Positions 16,272-25,818 of a DNA stretch of 64,000 bases are shown one piece after another. Origin of the DNA: CADDZO01 sp035294145 (GTDB lineage: Bacteria; Chloroflexota; Dormibacteria; Dormibacterales; Dormibacteraceae); the NCBI GenBank assembly GCA_035294145.1, contig DATGLL010000142.1, positions 3,492 through 67,491 of the forward strand, in the 5' to 3' direction. How positions within the stretch are numbered: the stretch's first letter is position 1; each line of letters starts with the position of its first letter. The notes beneath the pieces were generated by a model. It was not told where the DNA came from. It searched no databases and worked only from the letters and a program-made list of their open reading frames with translations. The translations under genes and the position numbers were made by a program.

Positions 16272-17162
16272 TCACCAGGCCTGACGTCGCACCCAGTCCA
16301 CGAAGCGGGCCGCCACCGGAGCGAGCGTCCGGTCGCGTCCTGTGACCAGGTAGAGGCGACGCCGCAGGTTCAGCTCGCGGATCCGGGCCATGGTCACCCG
16401 ACCTGGGGCGCGTCGGACCAGGGCGAGTGAGCTGACCAGCCCGATTCCGCAGCCGTCCTGGACGGCCGAGAGCACCGCCTCGGTGCTGCTCAGCGTCATC
16501 GCCACCGTGAACCGAGGTGGGGGCAGCCCCCGGCGGGTCAAGGCCGCCTCGAAGGTGGCCCGTGTCCCCGACCCCGCCTCCCGGGCGACGAACCGCTCCC
16601 CGTCCAGCTCCCGAAGGCCGATCCTTCCCCGTCCGGCCAGGCGGTGGCCGGCGGGCACCACCAGCACCACCTCGTCCTCGCCGATGGCCTCGTGAAGGTA
16701 GCGCTCGTCGTCGGCAGGCGAACCCACGAAGCCGACCTCGGAGGTCCCGGCGGAGAGCCGGCGTCGTACCTCGTCCGAGTCGACGATCACGACCTCGGCC
16801 TCCACCGCCCGGTGCACGGCGGTGAAGGAGGACACCAACCCCGGCACCACGAACTCGCCGGGGGTGGTGCTGGCGGCGATGCGCAACCGGCCGACCACCT
16901 CCTCGGCCGGGGCCATCAGCCCCTCTCGCATCGACCGGTAGCGCTCCAGCGTGCTCTCGGCCCAGAGGAGGAAGCGATGCCCAGCCGGGGTCAGCGCGAC
17001 CGAGCGGCCGCGGCGGTCCAGGAGAGGCGCACCCACCTCCCGTTCCAGGCGCTGCACGACGCGGCTGACGGTCGGCTGGGAGAGGCCCAGCTCCCGGCCG
17101 GCGGTGGTCAGGCTGGAGCGGCGGGCGACGACGGCGAAGACGCGCAGCTGGGCGAGATCCAT
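16272..17162 (-). CDS. LysR-family regulator (CysL/CbbR-like)
   Basis: This 296-residue protein has the LysR helix-turn-helix (MDLAQLRVFAVVARRSSLT then ELGLSQPTVSRVVQRLE, residues 1-60) and a type-2 periplasmic-binding effector domain containing EAGSGTRATFE near 195, a pattern typical of the CysL/CbbR branch. It diverges from a YraQ-type permease 88 bp away. A perfect palindrome abuts its start codon, so it probably represses itself and controls the permease. Effector unknown. Confidence 0.92.
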   Translation of the reverse strand: MDLAQLRVFAVVARRSSLTTAGRELGLSQPTVSRVVQRLEREVGAPLLDRRGRSVALTPAGHRFLLWAESTLERYRSMREGLMAPAEEVVGRLRIAASTTPGEFVVPGLVSSFTAVHRAVEAEVVIVDSDEVRRRLSAGTSEVGFVGSPADDERYLHEAIGEDEVVLVVPAGHRLAGRGRIGLRELDGERFVAREAGSGTRATFEAALTRRGLPPPRFTVAMTLSSTEAVLSAVQDGCGIGLVSSLALVRRAPGRVTMARIRELNLRRRLYLVTGRDRTLAPVAARFVDWVRRQAW

Positions 17163-17163
17163 C

Positions 17164-17180
17164 CATGCAGATTTTGCATG
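17164..17180. promoter_or_regulatory. LysR-type operator palindrome between lysR and permease
   Basis: CATGCA (17164-17169) and TGCATG (17175-17180) form a perfect inverted repeat around GATTT, containing the T-N11-A core that LysR proteins bind. It is one base from the LysR start codon and about 70 bp from the permease start, the standard arrangement for divergent LysR control. Confidence 0.65.
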
Positions 17181-17250
17181 AATTTCTCAACCTCATGCTG
17201 GCTATGCTGTTCATCGACCGCACCGTGAGCACGACTGGGGAGATGGAGCC

Positions 17251-18348
17251 TTGGGCGCTGCGCAGCTGGAGGGATCGAGGGAGACCGTAGGGCCGTCGAG
17301 GCGAACGGCGGTGGCCGGGCTGATCGCCTTCCTGGTCATCGCCGTGGCCAGCATCTCCTGGGCCAAATGGGACCCCTACCTCCACAAGGCCTTCACGGTC
17401 GCTGCCACCCATCGGCTGGGGGTCTCGATCCTCTCCGGCTCCGGCACCCGGGCCGCGCCGCCAGAGCCGTCGCTCGGCGCCGCTGTCAGCTACGCGCTGG
17501 CTTACTTCCAGGCCATCTGGACGGCTCTGGTCGCCGGCCTTCTGGTTGCGGCCGCGATCGAGGCCCTGCTCCCCCGCCGGTGGCTGTTGTGGGTGATGTC
17601 GGGGCACGGCCGGCTCGGCGCCGTGGTCGGAGGCCTGCTCGCCGCCCCCTGCATGATGTGCACCTGCTGCTCGGCGCCGGCCGCGGTGAGCCTGCGCCGG
17701 GCCGGCGTCCCGGTGAGCCCCGCCCTCGCCTGGTGGGTGGGGAACCCGGCCATCAACCCGGCCGTGATCCTATTCGCCGCCTTCGTCCTGCCCTGGCCCT
17801 GGGTGGTCCTGCGGTTGGCGGCGGGCCTGGTGCTGGTGTTCGTGGCCGTAACCCTGGTCGCCCGCCTGGCCCCCGCCGCCCAGGTCGGGACGATCGAGGT
17901 CGGGGGCGATGCCGGCGACCTCGGCCCCCGCAGCTGGGGAGACGCCGCCGGCCGTTACCTCAGGTCGCTCGGCCGGCTCTCGCTGACGCTGCTGCCGGAG
18001 TACCTCGTCATCGTGCTCCTGCTGGGGGCGTTCCGGGGCTGGCTGTTCCCGGTGGCCCATGGCCTGAGGGCCTGGGGCCCCCTGGCGGTGGTCCTCTTCG
18101 CCATCGCCGGCACCCTCTTCGTGATCCCGACCGCGGGCGAGATCCCCATCCTCCAGGGCATGCTCCAGGCCGGGCTTGGGGTGGCGGCACCGGCCGCCCT
18201 CCTGATCACGCTGCCCGCGGTCAGCCTGCCCTCGCTGGCCATGGTCTGGCGATCGTTCCCCCCACGGGTCTCGATCGCGCTCGCCGGATCGGTGGCGCTC
18301 CTGGGCGTGCTCACCGCCCTCGCGGCGAGCCTCCTCATCCGGGCCTGA
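17251..18348 (+). CDS. YraQ/ArsP-like permease (DUF318)
   Basis: This 365-residue membrane protein has about eight hydrophobic helices and the family sequence GGLLAAPCMMCTCCSAPAAVSLRRAG, with a cluster of four Cys in CMMCTCC, followed by NPAINPAVI. Related permeases (ArsP, YraQ) move organoarsenicals or other, mostly unknown, thiol-reactive or metal compounds. The TTG start is chosen because GGGGAGATGGAG precedes it. Control by the divergent LysR protein is likely. The Cys cluster suggests a soft-metal, metalloid or sulfur ligand; this is inference. Confidence 0.85.
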   Translation: MGAAQLEGSRETVGPSRRTAVAGLIAFLVIAVASISWAKWDPYLHKAFTVAATHRLGVSILSGSGTRAAPPEPSLGAAVSYALAYFQAIWTALVAGLLVAAAIEALLPRRWLLWVMSGHGRLGAVVGGLLAAPCMMCTCCSAPAAVSLRRAGVPVSPALAWWVGNPAINPAVILFAAFVLPWPWVVLRLAAGLVLVFVAVTLVARLAPAAQVGTIEVGGDAGDLGPRSWGDAAGRYLRSLGRLSLTLLPEYLVIVLLLGAFRGWLFPVAHGLRAWGPLAVVLFAIAGTLFVIPTAGEIPILQGMLQAGLGVAAPAALLITLPAVSLPSLAMVWRSFPPRVSIALAGSVALLGVLTALAASLLIRA

Positions 18349-18476
18349 GCGGAGCAGCAGCCGGGGCCCTGGTCCAGGGGCCTCGGCCGTCGAGGCCGCC
18401 CTCTTCTCCCGATTGACGGGGCCCCCGACCATCCCCCAGACTGCCACCGCACCACGACCCAACTCAGGAGATCTGG

Positions 18477-20144
<1,668 letters not shown>

Positions 20145-20339
20145 CCGCGGACGGCGCCGTAGCGCTGCCGACCGGCCGAGGAGGACCGGCTGCCTGGCCC
20201 TGGGGAAGGGGGACCCTGGCCCCTTCTCCGGGCCCGCCTCCCGGGCCCAAGCTGACCACGACATGGACGGCTCGTCGAGCATGGCACCGAGGCGCCGGGC
20301 GCTGACCGGCACGCCCACCGGCGCCTGGGGAGCGGGACG

Positions 20340-20486
20340 ATGACGATCATCTGGTTCATCCTCTGGATGGTGAACGGGCATCCGTGGCTGTTGGGGGACT
20401 GGACCCCGTGGAACATCGCCCTCATCGCCTGTGCCTTCTTCGACAACATCGCCACCCTGCACCGAGTGCGGGCACGCTCGGCGTAG
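20340..20486 (+). CDS. 48-residue Trp-rich membrane miniprotein
   Basis: A short ORF starting at ATG 20340 has a good ribosome-binding site (GGGGAGCGGGACG before ATG) and encodes 48 residues. The product begins MTIIWFILWMVNGHPWLLGD, continues with a second hydrophobic stretch WNIALIACAFFDNIATL and ends with basic residues RVRARSA. Four Trp residues and two membrane-associated segments suggest a small integral membrane protein. A 26-codon frame ends across its start (ATGA). I know no family for it. It lies between ilvD and a convergent EamA transporter. Confidence 0.6.
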   Translation: MTIIWFILWMVNGHPWLLGDWTPWNIALIACAFFDNIATLHRVRARSA

Positions 20487-20570
20487 CCTCGGGACGGGGG
20501 CCCGCTCGGCAGCAGGAGGCGGCGATCGGGATCGTCGATGCTCGGCCTTCCCTCTCCGGCGGCCGACCGC

Positions 20571-21383
20571 TCAATGCACGGCCAGAATGGCGGCTCCGGC
20601 GAGGACAGCGACGGCACCGCCCAGCTTGAGCGGTGCCCCTCGCCGCTCCCCCATGCGCAGCACCCCCCAGAGGCCGACCAGCACCACACCCGTCTCCCGC
20701 AGCGGCGCCACCAGCGCCAGGGGGGCCAGGCTCAGGGCGGCCAGGACCATCGAGTAGGCGACGGTGGTCGAGAGCCCGGTCGGCACCACATCGCGCAGGG
20801 AGCCGCGCCGGGCCCAGGGCAGGAGCCACAGCGACCGGCAGACCAGAACCTCCCAGGCGTAGAGCCACCAGGGACCCAGGTAGACGCCCACGGCGTCGAT
20901 CGACTGGTAGGTGGCGATCAGAGCACCGGTCAGGAGGGCATGGACCAGGGCCGGCCCGCGGCCCACAGGGGGCCCTGCCATCCAGATGCCGGCGATCAGC
21001 ACCGCGACCCCGGCCGCCTGCAGGGCCACCATGCGCTCGTCGAGCACGAAGAGCCCGATCGCAGCCGCCAGGACCGGAGCCGTCCCCCGCGCCACCGGGT
21101 AGACAGACGAGACCTCCCCGCGCCGATAGGCCTCGGACAGGGTGTGGAAGTACGCCAGCTCGACACCACCGGACAGGACCGCGATGGCCCAGGACTCCAG
21201 GCTGAGCGCCGGCCGGCCCGAGAGCAGCCAGAGCACACCAGCCAGGGGCGTGACCAGGGCCGCCCCCACCGGCACGGCCACGGCCGCCGTGCGCAACGGA
21301 TCCTCGGCGGCCTTCAGCCGGAGGTTCCAGACCGCATGGAAGACCGCCGACGAGCAAGCGAGCGCAATCGCCAGGCCGATCAT
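20571..21383 (-). CDS. EamA/DMT-family transporter
   Basis: This 270-residue membrane protein has ten hydrophobic helices in two EamA repeats, with the signature GEVSSVYPVARGTAPVLAA in the first half and PLALVAPLRETGVVLVGLWGVL in the second. DMT carriers move amino acids, nucleotides or other small metabolites, often outward. The start at 21383 fits the family N-terminus and overlaps the stop of a seven-codon upstream ORF that has the strong Shine-Dalgarno sequence. Confidence 0.85.
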   Translation of the reverse strand: MIGLAIALACSSAVFHAVWNLRLKAAEDPLRTAAVAVPVGAALVTPLAGVLWLLSGRPALSLESWAIAVLSGGVELAYFHTLSEAYRRGEVSSVYPVARGTAPVLAAAIGLFVLDERMVALQAAGVAVLIAGIWMAGPPVGRGPALVHALLTGALIATYQSIDAVGVYLGPWWLYAWEVLVCRSLWLLPWARRGSLRDVVPTGLSTTVAYSMVLAALSLAPLALVAPLRETGVVLVGLWGVLRMGERRGAPLKLGGAVAVLAGAAILAVH

Positions 21384-21403
21384 CGGACCAGCGCGGCCAC
21401 CAT
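21380..21403 (-). promoter_or_regulatory. Seven-codon upstream ORF coupled to the EamA gene
   Basis: On the minus strand GGGAGGTG precedes an ATG (21403) that opens a frame of seven codons encoding MVAALVR. Its TGA overlaps the EamA ATG (ATGA at 21383-21380). The only good ribosome-binding site serves this mini-ORF, so the transporter may be translated by re-initiation, and the mini-ORF could sense amino-acid supply. Confidence 0.35.
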
Positions 21404-21548
21404 CGCAGCCACCTCCCGTGCCATGCGTATCCCCGCAGCGCGCGGTCGGGCCGGCACCGCCCCCGACCACGGTCCGGGCAACGATACCTCATCCGCCCCC
21501 CCACGAGGCGAGCAGGGCCAGGGCGGCGAGGGAGGCCGGGCGCCGCGC

Positions 21549-22607
21549 TCAGATGACCGCCCGCTCGGTCTCCCGATCGAAGAGGTGCAACCGGTCGACG
21601 TTCACCGCCAGCCGCACCCGATCCCCCACTGAGACCTTCAGGTTGGGATCGACCCGGGCCGTGCAGTCGTCGGCGCCGACTTTGCCATACAGGTACTGGT
21701 CGGAGCCGAGGACCTCCAGCACCTCGACCTTGATCTCGACCGTGGGCCAGTCCTCGCGCAGCTGCACGGTCAGGTCCTCGGGCCGGATCCCGAGCATGCC
21801 CCTCTCGATGCCTGGAGCGGTCGGCAGACGCACCTCGAACCCCGAGGCTCTCGCCGTCCGGTCGTGGACGGTGACCGGGATGAAGTTCATCTTGGGGCTG
21901 CCGATGAACCCGGCTACGTACATGTTGGCCGGATGGTCGTAGAGGTCGCGGGGCGAGGCCACCTGCTGCAGGATCCCATCCCTGAGCACGGCGATGCGAT
22001 CGCCCATGGTCATCGCCTCCACCTGGTCGTGGGTGACGTAGATGAACGTCGCCCCCAGCTCACGGTGCAGGCGCTGCAGGTGGATCCGGGTCTCGACTCG
22101 GAGCTGTGCGTCCAGGTTCGAGAGGGGCTCGTCGAGGAGGAAGACCTGGGGGCTGCGCACGATCGCGCGCCCCAGTGCCACCCGCTGCCGCTGACCGCCG
22201 GAGAGCTGCCGCGGCTTCCGCTGCAGGAGGGGCTCCAGGCCCAGCATGGAGGCGGTGGACCTCACCTTCTCATCGATCTGCCGCTTGGGCACGCCCCGCA
22301 TCCTGAGCCCGAAGGCCATGTTGTCGTATACGCTCATGTGCGGGTAGAGCGCGTACGACTGGAAGACCATGGCGATATCCCGTTCCCGGGCTGGGACGTC
22401 GTTCACCACCCGATCCCCAATCCTGATCGCGCCCTCTGTGATCTCCTCCAGCCCGGCCAGCATGCGAAGTGCGGTGGTTTTGCCGCAACCGGAGGGACCG
22501 ACCAGGACCATGAACTCGGTGTCACGGACCTGAAGGCTCAGGTCTCTGATTGCTATCACGTCTGCTGAGTACCGCTTGCTGACGTGATCGTAGGTGACGG
22601 ATGCCAT
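21549..22607 (-). CDS. ABC transporter ATPase, MalK/UgpC/MsmK type
   Basis: This 352-residue ATPase energises carbohydrate-type ABC importers. It has Walker A GPSGCGKT (37-44), the signature QLSGGQRQRVALGRA, Walker B FLLDEPLSNLD, the H-loop THDQ and a C-terminal TOBE/OB domain with GIRPEDL. The start MASVTYDHVSKRY matches the family; a frame-internal codon 13 residues earlier is less likely. No permease or sugar-binding protein lies beside it, so it is probably a shared ATPase serving several importers encoded elsewhere, as MsmK and MsiK do. Confidence 0.9.
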   Translation of the reverse strand: MASVTYDHVSKRYSADVIAIRDLSLQVRDTEFMVLVGPSGCGKTTALRMLAGLEEITEGAIRIGDRVVNDVPARERDIAMVFQSYALYPHMSVYDNMAFGLRMRGVPKRQIDEKVRSTASMLGLEPLLQRKPRQLSGGQRQRVALGRAIVRSPQVFLLDEPLSNLDAQLRVETRIHLQRLHRELGATFIYVTHDQVEAMTMGDRIAVLRDGILQQVASPRDLYDHPANMYVAGFIGSPKMNFIPVTVHDRTARASGFEVRLPTAPGIERGMLGIRPEDLTVQLREDWPTVEIKVEVLEVLGSDQYLYGKVGADDCTARVDPNLKVSVGDRVRLAVNVDRLHLFDRETERAVI

Positions 22608-22732
22608 AGCGGCGCACATGCTAGCAGCAGGAGAGCCGGATCTCACGACGTCGACGGCCCAACTCGCTCAGAGAGGGCCCCTCCGGCCGGTAGTGGGGCG
22701 GGCACATCCTCCCCTGGGCCGCGCATCCCCGC

Positions 22733-22738
22733 TAGGCT
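22733..22738 (+). promoter_or_regulatory. -10 box before the ABC-2 ATPase
   Basis: TAGGCT lies 9 nt before the ATG at 22748 and no Shine-Dalgarno sequence is present, as expected of a leaderless transcript. Confidence 0.45.
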
Positions 22739-22747
22739 TCGTCGCAG

Positions 22748-23659
22748 ATGGGAACGGCGATTGCCTTTCGCACGGTCAGCAAGCGCTACCGAGATGGGAC
22801 CCAGGCCCTCGCCGACGCAACCTGGACGGTCGAGGAGGGAACCGCCGCCTGCCTGCTCGGTCCCAAGGGTGCGGGCAAGACCACCTCGATCCGGCTCATC
22901 GAGGGCGTCATCCGCCCAACCGGTGGCTCGGTCCACGTGCTGGGGGCGGTGGTTGGGAGCCAGGACTTCCCCTACGTGCGCCAACGGGTGGGCGTGGTGC
23001 CCCAGACCACGGGGATGTACGCCGACCTGACCGCCGAGGAGTACATCTCCATGGCCGCCCGCCTGCACGGGGTCCAGCCCCAGGCGGCGATCGAGGCCAT
23101 GGGCCTGGCCGAGCATCTGCACGCCAGGATGCTCCTCCTGCCGGCAGGCCTCCAGCGGCGACTGGCGTTGGCGGTGGCGCTGGTGGCCGACCCCGATCTG
23201 CTCATCCTGGACGATCCCACCTACGGGTTGGACACCGTCACCGCCCAGGGCCTCCGTCACTACGTGCGCGAGGCGATGCGAGGCCGGACCGCCCTGCTCT
23301 GCACGCAGAGCCTCGCCGAAGCCGAGGCCCTCACGGACCATGTGGTGCTGATGCGCTCCGGACGGGTGGTCGCCGAGGGCACGCTCGATGAGCTCCGACG
23401 ACGGGCGCGGCCCCGTCTTCGTATCGCCGCCCGAGGCGACCTCCAGACGCTCGTGGCCGAGCTGGAGGGCATGGCCCACAAGGTGGAGCCCTCCGATGGT
23501 GGGGTGTTGGTCGACGTGTCCGACCCCGAGGTCGAGGCGCCCGCGCTGCTGCGACACCTGCTGGAGGCTGGAATCGAGGTCTACGAGTGCAGCGCGATCC
23601 CTGCCTCGACCGAGGAGCTGTTCTCGGAGGAGCTCACCACCCTGGAGGAGGTGGAGTAG
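22748..23659 (+). CDS. ABC-2-type exporter ATPase with degenerate signature
   Basis: This 303-residue ATPase has the NatA/DrrA layout: nucleotide-binding domain about 1-220 and a C-terminal domain. Walker A is GPKGAGKT (38-45) with Lys in place of the usual Asn. The signature LSGG is replaced by LPAGLQRR (131-138), and Walker B ends LDDPTYGLD (154-162), with Asp156 where the catalytic Glu normally is. It is followed directly by a matching permease. It may hydrolyse ATP slowly or act as a regulated gate; family assignment itself is clear. Confidence 0.85.
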   Translation: MGTAIAFRTVSKRYRDGTQALADATWTVEEGTAACLLGPKGAGKTTSIRLIEGVIRPTGGSVHVLGAVVGSQDFPYVRQRVGVVPQTTGMYADLTAEEYISMAARLHGVQPQAAIEAMGLAEHLHARMLLLPAGLQRRLALAVALVADPDLLILDDPTYGLDTVTAQGLRHYVREAMRGRTALLCTQSLAEAEALTDHVVLMRSGRVVAEGTLDELRRRARPRLRIAARGDLQTLVAELEGMAHKVEPSDGGVLVDVSDPEVEAPALLRHLLEAGIEVYECSAIPASTEELFSEELTTLEEVE

Positions 23660-23676
23660 CGCTGTTCACGCCACAG

Positions 23677-24402
23677 GTGCGACTGCTGTTCTGGAAAGAG
23701 ATCCGCCAGCTCACCCGCAACCAGGCGGCCCTGCTGAGCGTGCTCTTGCTGCCGGCCGTGCTGGTCGTCCTCGCCCCCATCCTGGCCCTGCTCGCTGGCC
23801 GAGCCCAGCCGGCGCTGACCGTGCCCCGTCAGGCCTCTCTCCCTGGCTTCAGCGACCTCCGGGACACGGTCGGCTTCGCGCTCTTCGTCACCTTCCCGCT
23901 CCTCTTCGTGCTGGCCACCATGCTCACCCCCATCCTGACCGCCACCAGCACCATCGTCAGCGAGCGGGAACGCCGAACGCTAGACCTGCTGCTGGCGCTG
24001 CCCGTCCGCCTCGGCGACATCCTGATCGCCAAGCTGGGGGCGGTGCTGGCCGCGGGCGGGGCGATGATCGTGCCCATGTTCTTGATCGACGCCGTGGTCA
24101 TGATGACCTTGACCAGCGTCGACCTCTCCTACGTCGGCGGCGTCCTCCTGCTCATCCTCTGCACCCTGTTCGCGGCCGGAGCCGCCTCCCTGCTGATGGC
24201 CCTGCTGGCCCAGGACGCGCGCAGCGCCTCCTACTGCGTCGCCGCCCTGCCGGTGCCGCCTCTGTTCGTGACCGCGCTCTGCGTGGTCTTCGTGCCCGGC
24301 CCCTGGCGTTTTCTGGCCATGGCCCTGCTCATGGTCGCGTTGGCGATCGCCGCTCTTGTCACCGGGCTGCGGGTGCTGACGCTGGAACGCTACCTCAGCT
24401 GA
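23677..24402 (+). CDS. ABC-2-type exporter permease
   Basis: This membrane protein of about 241 residues begins with RLLFWKEIRQLTRNQAALLS, the usual elbow helix of ABC-2 permeases, and has six hydrophobic helices. The extracellular-helix region VSERERRTLDLLLALPVRLGDILIAKL is the classical motif. Start choice is uncertain: GTG at 23677 is the first standard codon in a sensible place, but the strong GGAGGAGGTGGAG sits ideally for a CTG at 23662. It works with the preceding ATPase; substrate unknown. Confidence 0.8.
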   Translation: MRLLFWKEIRQLTRNQAALLSVLLLPAVLVVLAPILALLAGRAQPALTVPRQASLPGFSDLRDTVGFALFVTFPLLFVLATMLTPILTATSTIVSERERRTLDLLLALPVRLGDILIAKLGAVLAAGGAMIVPMFLIDAVVMMTLTSVDLSYVGGVLLLILCTLFAAGAASLLMALLAQDARSASYCVAALPVPPLFVTALCVVFVPGPWRFLAMALLMVALAIAALVTGLRVLTLERYLS

Positions 24403-24541
24403 GGTCTGCCTCATCCCGGCCGCCCGACGATCGTCGGCACCGGCCCCCGGCCGGGGGAGGGCCACCCCCGCCCGCCATGGGCCGCGCCCTCCCCGGTCGG
24501 CAGCGAGGGCGACCTGGCCCGCCACCACGACAGAGAGCGGG

Positions 24542-24587
24542 TAGGATGAGCCCGCAAGGGCTTGAGCGATCATCGAGCGAACTCAAG
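24542..24587 (+). promoter_or_regulatory. Promoter and inverted repeat before the SPFH gene
   Basis: TAGGAT (24542-24547) resembles the -10 boxes used elsewhere here. Downstream, CTTGAG (24561-24566) and CTCAAG (24582-24587) form an inverted repeat 15 nt apart, and a third half-site, TTCAAG, follows at 24594. They precede the SPFH start by about 65-90 nt and could be an operator or a 5' UTR hairpin. Confidence 0.35.
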
Positions 24588-24650
24588 CCATGGTTCAAGC
24601 GTTGGTCTTCACGAGCGTCGTGAAACCAACTGGGGAGAACGCATACGACC

Positions 24651-25808
24651 ATGGGAATCTTCGGTGAGATCCGTCGAGAGTTCATCGCCCGGCCCGACCA
24701 GGCGAAGAATCAGATCGTTTACAAATGGCCCGACACCAACATTCGCAAGCTCACCCAACTCACGGTAGAGCAGGATGAGCTCGCCGTCTTTTTCCGGGAC
24801 GGCCGGGTGCAGGGCACCATCACCCCAGGCCGGTGCACGCTCGACAGCTCCGAGATCCCGTTCCTCGGCATGCTGGTTGACTGGGCCTCAGGCGGCAACC
24901 TGTTCAAGACCGAGATCTACTTCGTCTCCACCCGTGAGTTCCCAAACCTGCCCTTCGGGGGGATGATCGACAACGTCGTCGACCCTGAGACCTCGCTCGC
25001 CGTTGCGCTCCGCGTATACGGCGACTACTCGCTCCGGGTGGTGGAACCCCAGTCGCTCATCCTCAACCTGGTCGGCACCCAGAACGTCCAGACCAACGAC
25101 CAGATCACCGACTGGATGCGTGAGCAGCTGCTGAAGGTGCTGCGTACGGACGTGGTCCGGCATATCGTGTCCCAGGGTTGGCCCATCCTGGGCATCGCCG
25201 CCCACACCGCCGAGATCGAGCAGGAGACGCTGGCCGGGGTTCAAGCCTACGTCAGCAGCTATGGCATCCAGATCGTGCGCCTGGGCAACTTCACGATCTC
25301 GATCAAGGAGGCGGACGAAGAGGCGCTCAAGAAGTACCGGCGCGACGTTCAATACACGCGGCTGGCCGGTGGCTTCCAGCAGTACAGCGTCGGACAGGCC
25401 CTCCAAGGCGTGGGCGAGGGGGCGGCTCAAGGCGGCGGCGCCACCGGGCCGGCGCTCCTGGGCATCGGCTTGGGGTTGGGCCAGCAGGCAACGGGGCAGG
25501 CAGCCCCAGCGGCCAGCCAGGTCCAGGTCCGCTGCGGCGCCTGCAACGCCCTCAACCCTGAGGGGGCGAGGTTCTGCTCAAGCTGCGGTCGACCCCTGAC
25601 GGCCCCACCGCTCACCTGCCCAGCGTGCAACCGCCAGAACCCAGCCGACGCGAGGTTCTGCTCCAACTGCGGTCAGGCCCTGCAGGCCGCCGCGCCTGCG
25701 GTCTGCCCTCGATGCGGGACCCAGAGCCCGGCGGGGACGCGATTCTGCCCCAGCTGCGGCACCAACCTCCAGGCCAGCCCAGGGGAGCAGGGGTCGGCCG
25801 AGAGCTGA
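24651..25808 (+). CDS. SPFH-domain protein with three C-terminal zinc ribbons (YdjI-like)
   Basis: This 385-residue protein has an N-terminal SPFH/band-7-type domain (about 1-235) of the YdjI or virion-core-like branch, a Gly/Ala/Gln linker (240-290), and three zinc ribbons: Cys295/298/309/312, Cys323/326/337/340 and Cys352/355/366/369. No transmembrane helix is evident, so it probably coats membranes from inside. In Bacillus the YdjI protein belongs to an operon (ydjFGHI) with PspA and zinc-ribbon membrane proteins that protects the membrane. Here it precedes a Tim44-like zinc-ribbon membrane protein; no PspA gene is in the window. Function in membrane maintenance is inferred. Confidence 0.85.
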   Translation: MGIFGEIRREFIARPDQAKNQIVYKWPDTNIRKLTQLTVEQDELAVFFRDGRVQGTITPGRCTLDSSEIPFLGMLVDWASGGNLFKTEIYFVSTREFPNLPFGGMIDNVVDPETSLAVALRVYGDYSLRVVEPQSLILNLVGTQNVQTNDQITDWMREQLLKVLRTDVVRHIVSQGWPILGIAAHTAEIEQETLAGVQAYVSSYGIQIVRLGNFTISIKEADEEALKKYRRDVQYTRLAGGFQQYSVGQALQGVGEGAAQGGGATGPALLGIGLGLGQQATGQAAPAASQVQVRCGACNALNPEGARFCSSCGRPLTAPPLTCPACNRQNPADARFCSNCGQALQAAAPAVCPRCGTQSPAGTRFCPSCGTNLQASPGEQGSAES

Positions 25809-25818
25809 GGAGAGAGCA

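Noticed and set aside
15293..16345. A 350-codon plus-strand frame in the gene-poor region
   Set aside because: Arg/Pro/Gly/Ala-rich throughout, no ribosome-binding site, no domain, and it runs into the 3' end of the LysR gene on the other strand.
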